Assembly: GCF_030317105.1 (NCBI RefSeq)
Contig: NZ_JASZYG010000001.1
Location: 992,001 to 1,056,000 of the forward strand
Direction of reading: 5' to 3'
From: Variovorax brevis
Lineage (GTDB): Bacteria > Pseudomonadota > Gammaproteobacteria > Burkholderiales > Burkholderiaceae_C
Length of the DNA: 64,000 bases
How positions within the stretch are numbered: the first letter of the stretch is position 1; each line of letters opens with the position of its first letter. Shown here in pieces: positions 8,317 to 19,338 of this stretch. Below the pieces are notes generated by a model that was not told the DNA's origin, searched no databases, and was given only the letters and a program-made list of their open reading frames with translations. The position numbers and the translations under genes are program-made.

Positions 8317-8970
8317 TCAGCGGGCCAATGCGAGCGCGCGCTTGCGCTCCATGTGCCCGGCCAGCAGCGAGAGCGGCCAGCAGATGAGGAAGTACAGGGC
8401 CGCCACGGTGGTGAACACCTCCAGCGGCTGGAAGGTGGCGTTGTTGATGATCTGGCCGGCCCGCGTGATCTCGGTGAAGCCGATGATGGCCGCGAGCGAC
8501 GTGCCCTTGATGATCTGCACCACGTAGCCCACCGTTGGCGGCAACGCGATCTTGAAGGCTTGCGGCAGCACCACGTCACGCATGCGGGCGGCGTAGTTCA
8601 GGTTGAGCGCTTGTGCCGCTTCGACCTGGCCGCGCGGAATGGCCTGGATGCAACCGCGCCAGATCTCGCCCAGGAAGGCCGCGCTGTTGAGGATGAGCGC
8701 GATGCCCGCGGCAATCCACGGATTGATCTCGATGCCGAGCACTGGCGCGCCGAAGAAGATCAGGAAGAGTTGCAACAGCAGCGGCGTGCCCTGGAAGATC
8801 TGGATGAAGCCGGTGGACAGCGCCTGGGCGACCCGGTTTTCCGAGGTGCGCCCCAGCGCGATCACCAAGCCGAGGATGGCGCCGCCGATGAAGGCGATCA
8901 GCGACAGTGCCAATGTCCACTTGGCCGCTTCGAGAATGAACAGGAACTCTGGATAGCCGAAGGTACGCAT
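8317..8970 (-). CDS. PAAT-type ABC transporter permease (second)
   Basis: This 217-residue inner-membrane protein has about five membrane segments and the HisM/HisQ-type loop [21 protein letters not shown] near residues 101-121, which docks onto the ATPase. The segments [14 protein letters not shown] and [23 protein letters not shown] are typical of amino-acid-type permeases. It lies 43 bases upstream of the ATPase gene and 42 bases downstream of the other permease, in one unit. It should form a heterodimeric channel with the product of 9013-9684. Confidence 0.92.
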   Translation of the reverse strand: MRTFGYPEFLFILEAAKWTLALSLIAFIGGAILGLVIALGRTSENRVAQALSTGFIQIFQGTPLLLQLFLIFFGAPVLGIEINPWIAAGIALILNSAAFLGEIWRGCIQAIPRGQVEAAQALNLNYAARMRDVVLPQAFKIALPPTVGYVVQIIKGTSLAAIIGFTEITRAGQIINNATFQPLEVFTTVAALYFLICWPLSLLAGHMERKRALALAR

Positions 8971-9012
8971 GGTGTGGTGTCTCTGTTGGGCGTTGTGAGG
9001 GCGGGTGCTCGT

Positions 9013-9684
9013 TCAGCGACGGTCGGGGTAGTTGAGCGCGTTGGCGTAGATCAGCTTGAACAGCGCCGAGAAACTCAGTGCCAGCGCCAGGTAAATCCCT
9101 GCCACGACGATGTAGATCTCGAAACTGCGGAAGGTCTGCGATTGCAGGTTGGCAGCCACCGAGGTCAGGTCATCGGCGGAGATCACCGACACCACCGCCG
9201 AACTCAGCATGAGCAGGATGAACTGGCTGGTGAGCGCGGGGTAGATGGCCTTGAGCGCGGGCTTGATGATGACAAAGCGGAAGATCTCCCAGCCCTTGAG
9301 ATTGAGCGCCCTGCCCGCTTCGATCTGCCCCCTCGGAATCGATTCGATGCCGGCGCGGACGATTTCCGCGGCATAGGCGCCCAGGTTGACCACCATCGCC
9401 GTCAACGCGGCCGTGTAGGGCGACCAGCGCAGCCCGATGGCCGGCAGCGCGAAGAAGAAAAAGAACAGCTGAACGAGGAACGGCGTGTTGCGGATGACCT
9501 CGATGTACGCGTTGACGATGAAGCGCAACCACGCCGGCCCCGACGTCTTGCCCCAAGCACAGAAGACTGCGACCAGCAGGCCCAGCACCGTGGCAACGAG
9601 CGAGAGCTGGATCGTGATCCAGGTGCCTTTGAGGAGCAGCGGCCAGGCTGCAAGAACGGCGTCGAACTGAAACTGATAGTTCAC
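9013..9684 (-). CDS. PAAT-type ABC transporter permease (first gene of the transport unit)
   Basis: This 223-residue permease contains WITIQLSLVATVLGLLVAVF, NTPFLVQLFFFFFALPAIGL and the ATPase-docking loop EIVRAGIESIPRGQIEAGRAL. It is the first gene after the operator at 9731-9744, which ends 47 bases upstream of its ATG, so the whole permease-permease-ATPase unit should answer to the LacI repressor. The receptor protein for the transporter is encoded apart, at 15511-16299, under its own copy of the same operator. Confidence 0.92.
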   Translation of the reverse strand: MNYQFQFDAVLAAWPLLLKGTWITIQLSLVATVLGLLVAVFCAWGKTSGPAWLRFIVNAYIEVIRNTPFLVQLFFFFFALPAIGLRWSPYTAALTAMVVNLGAYAAEIVRAGIESIPRGQIEAGRALNLKGWEIFRFVIIKPALKAIYPALTSQFILLMLSSAVVSVISADDLTSVAANLQSQTFRSFEIYIVVAGIYLALALSFSALFKLIYANALNYPDRR

Positions 9685-9730
9685 TTGATGTGTCTCCGTG
9701 CTCGTGTTTCGATGCGTTGGTTGAATTCTA

Positions 9731-9744
9731 TGAAACCGGTTTCA
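9731..9744. promoter_or_regulatory. PtxS-type operator 1 (transporter unit)
   Basis: This is a perfect 14-base palindrome, TGAAACCGGTTTCA. It lies between the end of the AroE-like gene and the first permease gene, 47 bases upstream of the permease ATG. It is identical to the copies at 15384 and 16330. The sequence equals the operator described for Pseudomonas PtxS, a LacI-family repressor; binding by the repressor encoded at 6253-7326 is inferred. Confidence 0.88.
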
Positions 9745-9789
9745 GAACACCATCAGGGATTTCCCGCGGTGGGTGCTCAAAGGCCCAAA

Positions 9790-10617
9790 TCAGACCGGTG
9801 ACTGCTGCGAACGCGCGATCTCGTCCAGCAGCGCGACGCTCATCACCTCGAAGGGCGCGGGCTTGCCGGTGTAGAGCTCGACCTGGCCGCAGAACTGGTG
9901 CAGCAGCATGCGTGTGCCGTTCACTGCGCGGCAGCCGGCAGCGCGTGCATCGCGAATGAGCTTCGTCTCCACGGGTATGAAAGCCGCGTCCATGACGAAG
10001 AGGTGACTCGCCAGTTGCTCGGGCGCGAGCGGGCTCGCATCCGGCGCGCGATAGCCGGCTGCGGTGGCGTTGACGACGCCATCGAAACCCCCGGCCTTGA
10101 ACTGCGACGGCGCCCCCGCGAACTCGATGCCGAACTCGCGCGCAAAGGCCTCGCCCCGCTCCGCCGTGCGGTTGAACAGCGTGACCTTGGCACCGGCGCG
10201 TCGCATGCCCCACGCAATCGCACGCGCCGCGCCGCCGGCGCCCAGCAACGCGACGCGCCGGCCTTCGAGCGGACTCGCCTCCTCGATGGCGCGCACGGCA
10301 CCGATGCAGTCCGTGTTGTAGCCCGTGAGAAAGCCGTCGCGGTTGTCGATGGTGTTGACCGCGCCGATCTCGCGCGCCGTTTCGTCCAGCGCGTCGAGGT
10401 GGGGAATCACCGCCTGCTTGTGCGGCATCGTCACGTTCATTCCGCGGATGCCGAGGGTGCGGATGGCTTGAACGCCTGCGGCCGCGTCATCGACACCGAA
10501 GCACACGAAGGTGTAGTCGACATCCAATTCGCGGTACGCCGCGTTGTGGACCTTGACGTTGAAGGTGAAAGGCTGGCCCGCCATCGAGCCGCAGAGCGTG
10601 GGAATGGAACCGGGCAT
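9790..10617 (-). CDS. Shikimate-dehydrogenase-family protein with altered substrate site
   Basis: This 275-residue AroE-family oxidoreductase keeps the catalytic Lys67 (NVTMPHK), Asn88 (GAVNT) and Asp103 (GYNTD). It also keeps the dinucleotide loop GAGGAA (126-131) and an NRT motif (149-151) that usually signals NADP. True shikimate dehydrogenases bind the substrate carboxylate with two serines in an HSxSPxxHN stretch; here the matching stretch is FTFNVKVHN (17-25), with Thr18 and Asn20 in those places. It is the last gene of the edd-led unit and lies 4 bases from the 2-hydroxyacid dehydrogenase gene. Oxidation or reduction of a sugar-acid-like or cyclic hydroxy acid is more likely than shikimate biosynthesis. 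The actual substrate is unknown. Confidence 0.85.
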   Translation of the reverse strand: MPGSIPTLCGSMAGQPFTFNVKVHNAAYRELDVDYTFVCFGVDDAAAGVQAIRTLGIRGMNVTMPHKQAVIPHLDALDETAREIGAVNTIDNRDGFLTGYNTDCIGAVRAIEEASPLEGRRVALLGAGGAARAIAWGMRRAGAKVTLFNRTAERGEAFAREFGIEFAGAPSQFKAGGFDGVVNATAAGYRAPDASPLAPEQLASHLFVMDAAFIPVETKLIRDARAAGCRAVNGTRMLLHQFCGQVELYTGKPAPFEVMSVALLDEIARSQQSPV

Positions 10618-10621
10618 GGTG

Positions 10622-11605
10622 CTACACCTTGGACAAATCGAATGCGGCCACCGGCTTCTGGCCGGCCAGCGCTTTCAGGAGATTGTCGGTGGCCAGTTCG
10701 GCCATGGCGCGGCGCGTCTCGTGCGTTGCAGAGCCGATGTGCGGCAGCGGCGTCACCTTGGGGTGCGTGCGCAGCCGCGAGTCCTGCGGCAAGGGCTCGA
10801 CCGCGAACACGTCCAGCCCGGCCGCGCGCAAGTGGCCGCTGTCCAGCGCATCGAGCAAGGCCGCTTCCTGCACGATGGCGCCGCGCGAACCGTTCACGAA
10901 GATGGCGCCCCGCTTCATCAGCGAGAACGCGCGGGCGTCCATCAGCCCGCGGGTTTCCTCGGCCAGTGGCAGCGTCAGTGCGACGATGTCGGCGCGCGCC
11001 AGCACCTCTTCGAATGGCAGGCGCGACGCGCGGCCCGCCAGTTCGCCCGGAACCGGTACGTCGAAGGGGTCGTGGAACAACACCGGCATGCCAAACCCCA
11101 GTGCAGCGCGCCGTGCCACCGCTTGCCCGATGCGCCCGAATCCCAGCACGCCAAGGGTCTTGCCGTGAACGTCCCAGCCGAACAACTCTTCGCCGATGTT
11201 GCGCGTCCACTGGCCGTCCCGCACCAGCGTGGAAAGCTCGACCAGCCGGCGCGAAGTCGCCATGATCAGCGCGAAGACGGTGTCCGCCGTCGTCTCGGTC
11301 AACACGCCCGGCGTATGGCACAGCACGATGCCGCGCTGCTTGAGATACGGCAGGTCGTAGTTGTCGATGCCGACCGAAATGCTGGAGACGACCTCCAGTG
11401 CAGGCGCTTGCGCGAGGTCTTCGGCCGCGAGCTTGAAGCTCGATCCGATCAGGCCCTGCGCGTCGTGCAACGCCGCACGAAAGCGCGGCAGCTCTTCGGG
11501 GCGGCGCGGGTCCGCCACGGTCACGTCGTGCTGCGCGCGGATGCGCTCCAGCAGGTCGTCGGGGAGCTTGCGGAACACCACGACTTTTTTTCTCGAATCA
11601 CCCAT
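10622..11605 (-). CDS. D-2-hydroxyacid dehydrogenase (GhrB/KguD-like 2-ketoacid reductase)
   Basis: This 327-residue member of the D-isomer 2-hydroxyacid dehydrogenase family has the substrate loop SSISVGIDNYDL, the nucleotide loop GFGRIG, and the catalytic Arg (NGSRGAIV), Glu (DVFAVEPLP) and His (LPHIGSAT). The strand after the glycine loop ends LFHDPF, whose acidic residue favours NAD(H). Relatives reduce glyoxylate, hydroxypyruvate, 2-ketogluconate or 2-keto-6-phosphogluconate. Next to edd and eda the last two fit best, since the product would enter the Entner-Doudoroff route. AAGGAG stands ahead of the ATG. The exact substrate is inference. Confidence 0.9.
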   Translation of the reverse strand: MGDSRKKVVVFRKLPDDLLERIRAQHDVTVADPRRPEELPRFRAALHDAQGLIGSSFKLAAEDLAQAPALEVVSSISVGIDNYDLPYLKQRGIVLCHTPGVLTETTADTVFALIMATSRRLVELSTLVRDGQWTRNIGEELFGWDVHGKTLGVLGFGRIGQAVARRAALGFGMPVLFHDPFDVPVPGELAGRASRLPFEEVLARADIVALTLPLAEETRGLMDARAFSLMKRGAIFVNGSRGAIVQEAALLDALDSGHLRAAGLDVFAVEPLPQDSRLRTHPKVTPLPHIGSATHETRRAMAELATDNLLKALAGQKPVAAFDLSKV

Positions 11606-11624
11606 GCTGTGTCTCCTTGTTGGC

Positions 11625-12797
11625 TCAGCGCGGCATCGAACGGATCGACGACGGGCCGCCGGGAACGGCGAGGCGCTCGCCGGTGTCGCGCAGTTTGCCG
11701 GCATCGACCGCGTAGACCGCAATCTGCTTTTCGACATTGAACTGCACGAGGATGTACTTGCTGTCGGCGGTGAACACAACGCCCTGCCCTCCTTCGCCAG
11801 CGGGCAGGTCGCCAACGCGATGCGCCTGGCCCTCGCGGATTTCGAAAAGCACCAGGCGCCCGCGCTCCCGGCGAGCGGGATTGCCGGGCTTGAGGTTCGA
11901 GCCGTCCATGGACTGCGCAGCGATCCAGCGGCCGTCGGGCGAGATGGCAACGCCTTCGGGCAGCGAGGGCACCGTCAGGTGCTGCACGGCGCGGAAGGGA
12001 CGCTTGGAGATGTCGACCAGGGTCAGCGTGTCGGCATCGCCCGACATCACACCGACGTCGCCCGGCAACCCTGCGAGCCCCACATTGCCGACCACCGCCC
12101 AACGGCCGTCGCCCGACACGTCGATCGCGTACGGTGCGATGCCGGTGGAAACGCGTTCGCGGCGTGTCGTGACGCCTCCAGACGCCACGTCCAGCACCAT
12201 CACGCCCTGCTCGTCGCGCAGCGCCACCAGCGCCGACTGTCCGTCGGGCGTGAAGGTGACACCGGCCAGCCGAACTTTTGACAGCGCCAGCTCGCCCGTT
12301 GGTACCAGCGTCTTGCCCTTGATCTCGAAGGACGCCACGGTGCCGCCCACGGTGGCCGCCAGCAGCACGGTGCCGGCGCGGTTCACGGCCAGTCCCTGCG
12401 GGTGGTGCGCGAGCGTCACCTTGTCGATGACGCGTGGCGGCTTGGCCTCCAGGTCGACCAGCTGCAGGTAGTTTTCAAGCACGTTCTTCTGCGCGGCGCG
12501 GTCATAGCGGTTGGGCGCCGAGACGATCGCCAGCTTGCCGTCGGGCGTGATGGCCACCGCCTGCGGTGGCCCGGCGATGGCAGCGGCAACCTCGACCGTG
12601 GCCACGATGCGCGGCGGAAAGCTCGTTGCGTCGATCACGTTGAGCGAATCCGGCCCGGCGCCTTCAGGGAAGGTGTCGGTGCCTGCGACCCGCTGGTACT
12701 TGGCGTCGTTGGTGGAGACGATCAGGTCGGCCGCAAATGCTGTCGTGGTCATGGCGATGATCCCGCAGGCCAGTGCGCTTGCGTGTTTGAGTTTCAT
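11625..12797 (-). CDS. Secreted beta-propeller protein, lactonase/YncE-like
   Basis: This 390-residue protein has a signal peptide ([20 protein letters not shown], then FAAD) and repeated blades of the form AxTPDGKxAxV ([54 protein letters not shown]). This is the layout of seven-bladed YncE or 6-phosphogluconolactonase-like propellers. Being exported, it cannot be the cytoplasmic phosphogluconolactonase. A periplasmic lactone hydrolase, opening aldonolactones before uptake, would fit the cluster. Its ATG overlaps the eda stop as ATGA, so it is coupled to the Entner-Doudoroff genes. The enzymatic role is a proposal; many YncE-like proteins have no known activity. Confidence 0.8.
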   Translation of the reverse strand: MKLKHASALACGIIAMTTTAFAADLIVSTNDAKYQRVAGTDTFPEGAGPDSLNVIDATSFPPRIVATVEVAAAIAGPPQAVAITPDGKLAIVSAPNRYDRAAQKNVLENYLQLVDLEAKPPRVIDKVTLAHHPQGLAVNRAGTVLLAATVGGTVASFEIKGKTLVPTGELALSKVRLAGVTFTPDGQSALVALRDEQGVMVLDVASGGVTTRRERVSTGIAPYAIDVSGDGRWAVVGNVGLAGLPGDVGVMSGDADTLTLVDISKRPFRAVQHLTVPSLPEGVAISPDGRWIAAQSMDGSNLKPGNPARRERGRLVLFEIREGQAHRVGDLPAGEGGQGVVFTADSKYILVQFNVEKQIAVYAVDAGKLRDTGERLAVPGGPSSIRSMPR

Positions 12798-13440
12798 GAG
12801 GATGCTGCGCTCCGTTGCGTGGTGCGCGTCAGCGTGCAGGCTTCTCGCGCGAGTTCGGTGATGCGCGCCCAGTCTTTTGCCGCGACGGCATCGGCGGGCG
12901 TGAGCCACGAACCGCCGACGCAGGCGACGTTGGGCAGCGCGAGGAAGTCCGGAGCCGTTGCGAACGAGACGCCGCCGGTCGGGCAGAAGCTCACATCGGG
13001 GAACGGGCCGCCGAGGGCCTTCAGCATGCCGATGCCGCCGGCCTGCTGCGCCGGAAAGAGCTTCAACTCGGTGAAGCCGGCCGCGCGTGCAGCGATGACG
13101 TCGGACGGCGTCATCACACCGGGCAGCAAGGGCAGCGCGCTGTCGCGGGCTGCTGCGATCAACTCGGGCGTCAGGCCCGGGCTCACACCGAACACCGCGC
13201 CGGCCTTCAGCGCTGCGTCGAAGTCCGCGTTGCGGGTGATCGTTCCCACGCCGGTGATGGCGCCTTCGACCTCGTTCGCGATGGCGCGGATCGCCTCCAG
13301 CGCCACAGGCGTGCGCAAGGTCAGTTCGAGCACGCGAACACCGCCGGCCACCAGCGCGCGCGCCAGCGGCACCGCGTCTTCCAGCCTGTCGATGACGATG
13401 ACCGGAATGACCGGCCCGGTACGCATGATGTTCAGGATGC

Positions 13441-13444
<4 letters not shown>
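12794..13444 (-). CDS. eda: 2-dehydro-3-deoxy-phosphogluconate aldolase
   Basis: This 216-residue class I aldolase splits 2-keto-3-deoxy-6-phosphogluconate into pyruvate and glyceraldehyde 3-phosphate, the last step of the Entner-Doudoroff pathway. The markers are [25 protein letters not shown] with the catalytic Glu, the Schiff-base Lys in [12 protein letters not shown], and SFCPTGGV. It overlaps edd and the propeller gene by 4 bases each, so the three are one translationally coupled block. The related 6-phospho-galactonate and 4-hydroxy-2-oxoglutarate activities occur in the same family and cannot be separated by sight. Confidence 0.95.
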
Positions 13445-15345
<1,901 letters not shown>

Positions 15346-15383
15346 TGAACTCTCCTGCCGAGTGTGGCGTGGGTGGGGTGGCG

Positions 15384-15397
15384 TGAAACCGGTTTCA
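15384..15397. promoter_or_regulatory. PtxS-type operator 2 (edd unit)
   Basis: This perfect TGAAACCGGTTTCA palindrome lies 39 bases before the edd TTG start and is the only notable structure between edd and the receptor gene. It puts the five-gene catabolic unit under the same repressor as the transporter. Binding is inferred from identity with the two other copies and with the known PtxS operator. Confidence 0.88.
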
Positions 15398-15510
15398 ACT
15401 CGAGGCAAAAAAATCGCCAACCGGATCGACTGGCCCACACATCGAACATGTGGGAGGCCTTCGTCCGTCCGGCTGGCGCGGCTGGCAACTGTTGCCAGCC
15501 ATTCACCGCA

Positions 15511-16299
15511 TCACATCTTGGGCAAATCAACGCCAAGCCACTTGCGATAGAGCTTGTTGAGTTCGCCATTGGCCGTGTTGCGGGCGACGAATTCATTGAC
15601 GTTCTTGAGCAGGTCATCCTGACCCGGCCGCATCACGATGCCCATGAACTGCTGGCGCAGCACGAACTTCTCTTCAAACGCGCCGGGCACGCGTTTGGAG
15701 ATCTGGTTGGCCACGATGGTGGGGCAGCCGATGGCCTCGACCTGGCCGGAGATGAGCGCCTGCATGGCCGACGAATCGTCGTCGAAGCGGCGGATCTCGG
15801 TGCCCTCCGGCGCAGCGGCCGTGAGCGCCACGTCTTGCGTACTCGCACGCGTGACACCCACGCGCAGGCCCTTGAGGTCCGCCGCTGTCTTGATCGGCGT
15901 CTTGGTCGTGCCGTAGAGCACGATGGTGGCGGCCGAATACGGCGTGGAGAACTGCACCTGCTTCGAACGCTCCGGCGTGATAGCCAGCACGGCCACCAGC
16001 ACATCGACCTTGTTGGTCAGCACATAGGGAATGCGGTTGGGCCCGGTCACGGTCACCATGTTGACCTTCACGCCCCAATCCTTGGCCAGCAGCCTGGCGA
16101 CGTCGGCGTCGTAGCCGTCGGGCTGGTTCTGTGCGTTCGTCGTGGCGAAGGGCGGCACGTCCACCATCACGCCGACGGTGATCTCGCCCTTCTTCTTGAT
16201 GTCGGACATGGACTGGGCGCAGGCGGTGAACGCGGGCAAGGCCAGGGTGACAAAAAGCCCCGAAGCAAGCAAGGCGCGGCGGAAAGCGAAGCGAATCAT
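15511..16299 (-). CDS. Periplasmic solute-binding protein, PAAT family 3
   Basis: This 262-residue receptor has a signal peptide ending LALPAFTACAQS, then DIKKKGEITVGVMVDVPPFA, QPDGYDADVARLLAKDWGVKV and TPERSKQVQFSTPYSA, the standard pattern of bacterial family 3 solute-binding proteins. Within the LacI regulon it is the likely receptor for the two permeases and ATPase at 7485-9684, although it is transcribed separately. The start at 16299 is favoured over an upstream in-frame ATG that would lie inside the operator at 16330-16343. A lipobox-like FTAC is present but weak. Confidence 0.9.
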   Translation of the reverse strand: MIRFAFRRALLASGLFVTLALPAFTACAQSMSDIKKKGEITVGVMVDVPPFATTNAQNQPDGYDADVARLLAKDWGVKVNMVTVTGPNRIPYVLTNKVDVLVAVLAITPERSKQVQFSTPYSAATIVLYGTTKTPIKTAADLKGLRVGVTRASTQDVALTAAAPEGTEIRRFDDDSSAMQALISGQVEAIGCPTIVANQISKRVPGAFEEKFVLRQQFMGIVMRPGQDDLLKNVNEFVARNTANGELNKLYRKWLGVDLPKM

Positions 16300-16329
16300 G
16301 CAAGGTCTCCTATGTGGTGGCTCATTGTA

Positions 16330-16343
16330 TGAAACCGGTTTCA
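16330..16343. promoter_or_regulatory. PtxS-type operator 3 (receptor gene)
   Basis: This perfect TGAAACCGGTTTCA palindrome ends 31 bases before the ATG of the solute-binding protein. It is the third identical copy within 6.6 kb, and each copy stands directly before a separate transcription unit. Confidence 0.88.
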
Positions 16344-16391
16344 GGAACACCCTGGGGATTTCCCCTGGGAAGAGTTTTTCTTTGCGGTCGC

Positions 16392-16468
16392 TGGCTCTGC
16401 GCAGTCAGTGCGGCGGTGGCTCTGCACAGTGAGCGCAGCCGGTGACTCTGCGCAGTCAGTGCGGCCGG
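16392..16468. repeat. Three imperfect tandem repeats of 25-26 bases
   Basis: The units run 16392-16416, 16417-16442 and 16443-16468, with the common pattern TGGCTCTGCGCAGTCAGTGC followed by GGCCGG. A fourth partial unit follows. The first and third are nearly identical and the second differs at several bases. They lie in the 184-base gap between the receptor gene's upstream region and the end of the CUT1 ATPase gene. No function is evident; they could affect the 3' end of the CUT1 transcript. Confidence 0.75.
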
Positions 16469-16483
16469 TGGCTCGTGGCCCGG

Positions 16484-17545
<1,062 letters not shown>

Positions 17546-17569
17546 GAATGCGATGAATGGTTGGGACGA

Positions 17570-18409
17570 TCACTTGAGCCCGGTGTGGGCCAGGCCTTCG
17601 ACGAACTGCTTTTGCGCCAGCACGAACACGACGAGCACCGGCAGCGCGGTGAGCGTGGCCGCCGCCAGCTGGATGTTCCACATCGGTCCGCCGTAGGCGT
17701 CGGTGTATTGCGTCAGCGCCTGGGGCAAGGTGAACATGCCGGGCGTGGACAGGAACACGATCGGCTCCAGGTACAGGTTCCAGCTGTGCAGGAAGGTGAA
17801 GATGGCCACCGACGCCAACGCCGGCCGTGCCAGCGGCAGCGCGATGCTGCGGAAAATCCTGAAGCGCCCGAGGCCATCCACCCGCGCCGCTTCCTCCAAC
17901 TCCACCGGCAAGGTGATGAAGAACTGGCGCATCACGAAGGTGGCAAACACGCTCGGCGCGCCGAACACCGGAATCAGCAAGAGCGGCCAGTGCGTGTTCA
18001 CCAGCCCCAGCTTCAGGAACAGCTGGAACAGCGGCACGATGGTCACTTCCGAAGGAATCAACAGGCCAGTGAGCACCACGACAAAGAGCGCATTCGCACC
18101 CGGAAAGCGGATGCGCGCAAAGGCGTAGCCCGCCATCGACGAAACGACCAGCGTTCCGGCCGTGACAAGGGCAGCGATGTAGGCCGAGTTCCAGTACTGC
18201 TGCGCGAAGGGCTGGATGGTGAACACCTGCTTGTAGCTGCTCCAGTCCGGGTGCGCGGGAAAGAGCTGCGGCGGGAACACGAAGATCTCGCTGATCGGCT
18301 TGAGCGATGAGGTCACCATCCACCACGTGGGAAACACGAAGGGGATGAGCAGCACGCACATCAGCCCGTAGAGCGCCACCTTCACCCGCGGCGAGAGTTC
18401 ACTGTTCAT
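17570..18409 (-). CDS. CUT1 sugar ABC transporter permease (MalG/UgpE type)
   Basis: This 279-residue inner-membrane protein has six predicted membrane segments and the docking loop VELEEAARVDGLGRFRIFRSI, the EAA motif of binding-protein-dependent permeases. The start FVFPTWWMVTSSLKP is typical of the second permease of CUT1 systems. It overlaps the preceding permease gene by 11 bases and lies 24 bases before the ATPase gene. The cargo is probably a mono- or oligosaccharide or a glycoside; the sequence does not tell which. Confidence 0.93.
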   Translation of the reverse strand: MNSELSPRVKVALYGLMCVLLIPFVFPTWWMVTSSLKPISEIFVFPPQLFPAHPDWSSYKQVFTIQPFAQQYWNSAYIAALVTAGTLVVSSMAGYAFARIRFPGANALFVVVLTGLLIPSEVTIVPLFQLFLKLGLVNTHWPLLLIPVFGAPSVFATFVMRQFFITLPVELEEAARVDGLGRFRIFRSIALPLARPALASVAIFTFLHSWNLYLEPIVFLSTPGMFTLPQALTQYTDAYGGPMWNIQLAAATLTALPVLVVFVLAQKQFVEGLAHTGLK

Positions 18410-19325
18410 GAAAGACGAACTTCCTGCGCAGCTGCCACTGCGCCAGCGTCAGCAGCGCCACGATGACGAACAGCAGCACCGCCAGCGTCGAGCCGTAGCC
18501 GAAGCGCTGGAACTGGAAGGTCTGCTGGTACAGGTAGTACACCAGCACGGTGGTCGACACGCCCGGCCCGCCCTGCGTGAGCACCGCGATCTGCGCAAAC
18601 ACCTGCAGCGAGCCGACGATGGTGATGATGGAGGTGAGCAGCACGGTCGGGCTGATCAGCGGCAAGGTGATGCGCCTGAACTGCCGCCACGCCGGCGCGC
18701 CGTCGATGCGCGCGGCCTCGTACAGCTCGCGCGGCACGCCCTGCAGCGCGGCCAGGAACAGCACCATGTTCAGGCCCACGTTCTTGAACACCTGCACCAC
18801 GATCACCGACACCATCGCGGTGCCTGGCGAGCGCAGCCAGTTGGGCCCCTCGATGCCCACCAGCGCCAGCACCCCGTTGATGCCGCCGTTGTGCTGCAGC
18901 AGAAAGCCCCACACGATGGTCCAGGCCACCAGCGACACCACCACGGGCGAGAAGAACAGCGTGCGCAAGAGCGTGATGCCGGCCAGCTTCTGGTTGAGCA
19001 GCACAGCCAGCAGCAGCGCCAGCGCAAGGTTGAAGACCACCAGGCCGACGCAGAACAGCGCAGTGGCGCCCAGCACGCCCGGCAGCGTCGGGTCTTGCAA
19101 CAGTTGCTGGTAGTTCTGCGTACCGGTGTAGTTGAAGGTATTGGCCAGCACGTTCCACTCGTGCAGCGAATACCAGAACACCAGCGCCAGCGGCAGCAAC
19201 ACGAAGAGCGCGATGCCCGCTAGCTGCGGCGCGGCGAACAGGTAACCGGCCACACTGTCGCGGCGCGCCATCGTCCAGAACGAACGGCGCCCGTCTTGCG
19301 GCTCGTCGGTCATCGCTCGGTGCAT
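18399..19325 (-). CDS. CUT1 sugar ABC transporter permease (MalF/UgpA type)
   Basis: This 308-residue permease begins AGYLFAAPQLAGIALFVLLPLALVF and carries the EAA loop PRELYEAARIDGAPAWRQFRRITLPL, both standard for the first CUT1 permease. It forms the heterodimeric channel with the product of 17570-18409. It lies 13 bases downstream of the receptor gene stop. Confidence 0.93.
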   Translation of the reverse strand: MHRAMTDEPQDGRRSFWTMARRDSVAGYLFAAPQLAGIALFVLLPLALVFWYSLHEWNVLANTFNYTGTQNYQQLLQDPTLPGVLGATALFCVGLVVFNLALALLLAVLLNQKLAGITLLRTLFFSPVVVSLVAWTIVWGFLLQHNGGINGVLALVGIEGPNWLRSPGTAMVSVIVVQVFKNVGLNMVLFLAALQGVPRELYEAARIDGAPAWRQFRRITLPLISPTVLLTSIITIVGSLQVFAQIAVLTQGGPGVSTTVLVYYLYQQTFQFQRFGYGSTLAVLLFVIVALLTLAQWQLRRKFVFHEQ

Positions 19326-19338
19326 CGCTGGCGATGGC

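Noticed and set aside
8200..9801. A 533-codon plus-strand frame opposite the ABC permease genes.
   Set aside because: Both permeases and their spacing are convincing; the opposite frame has no motif and spans gene borders.
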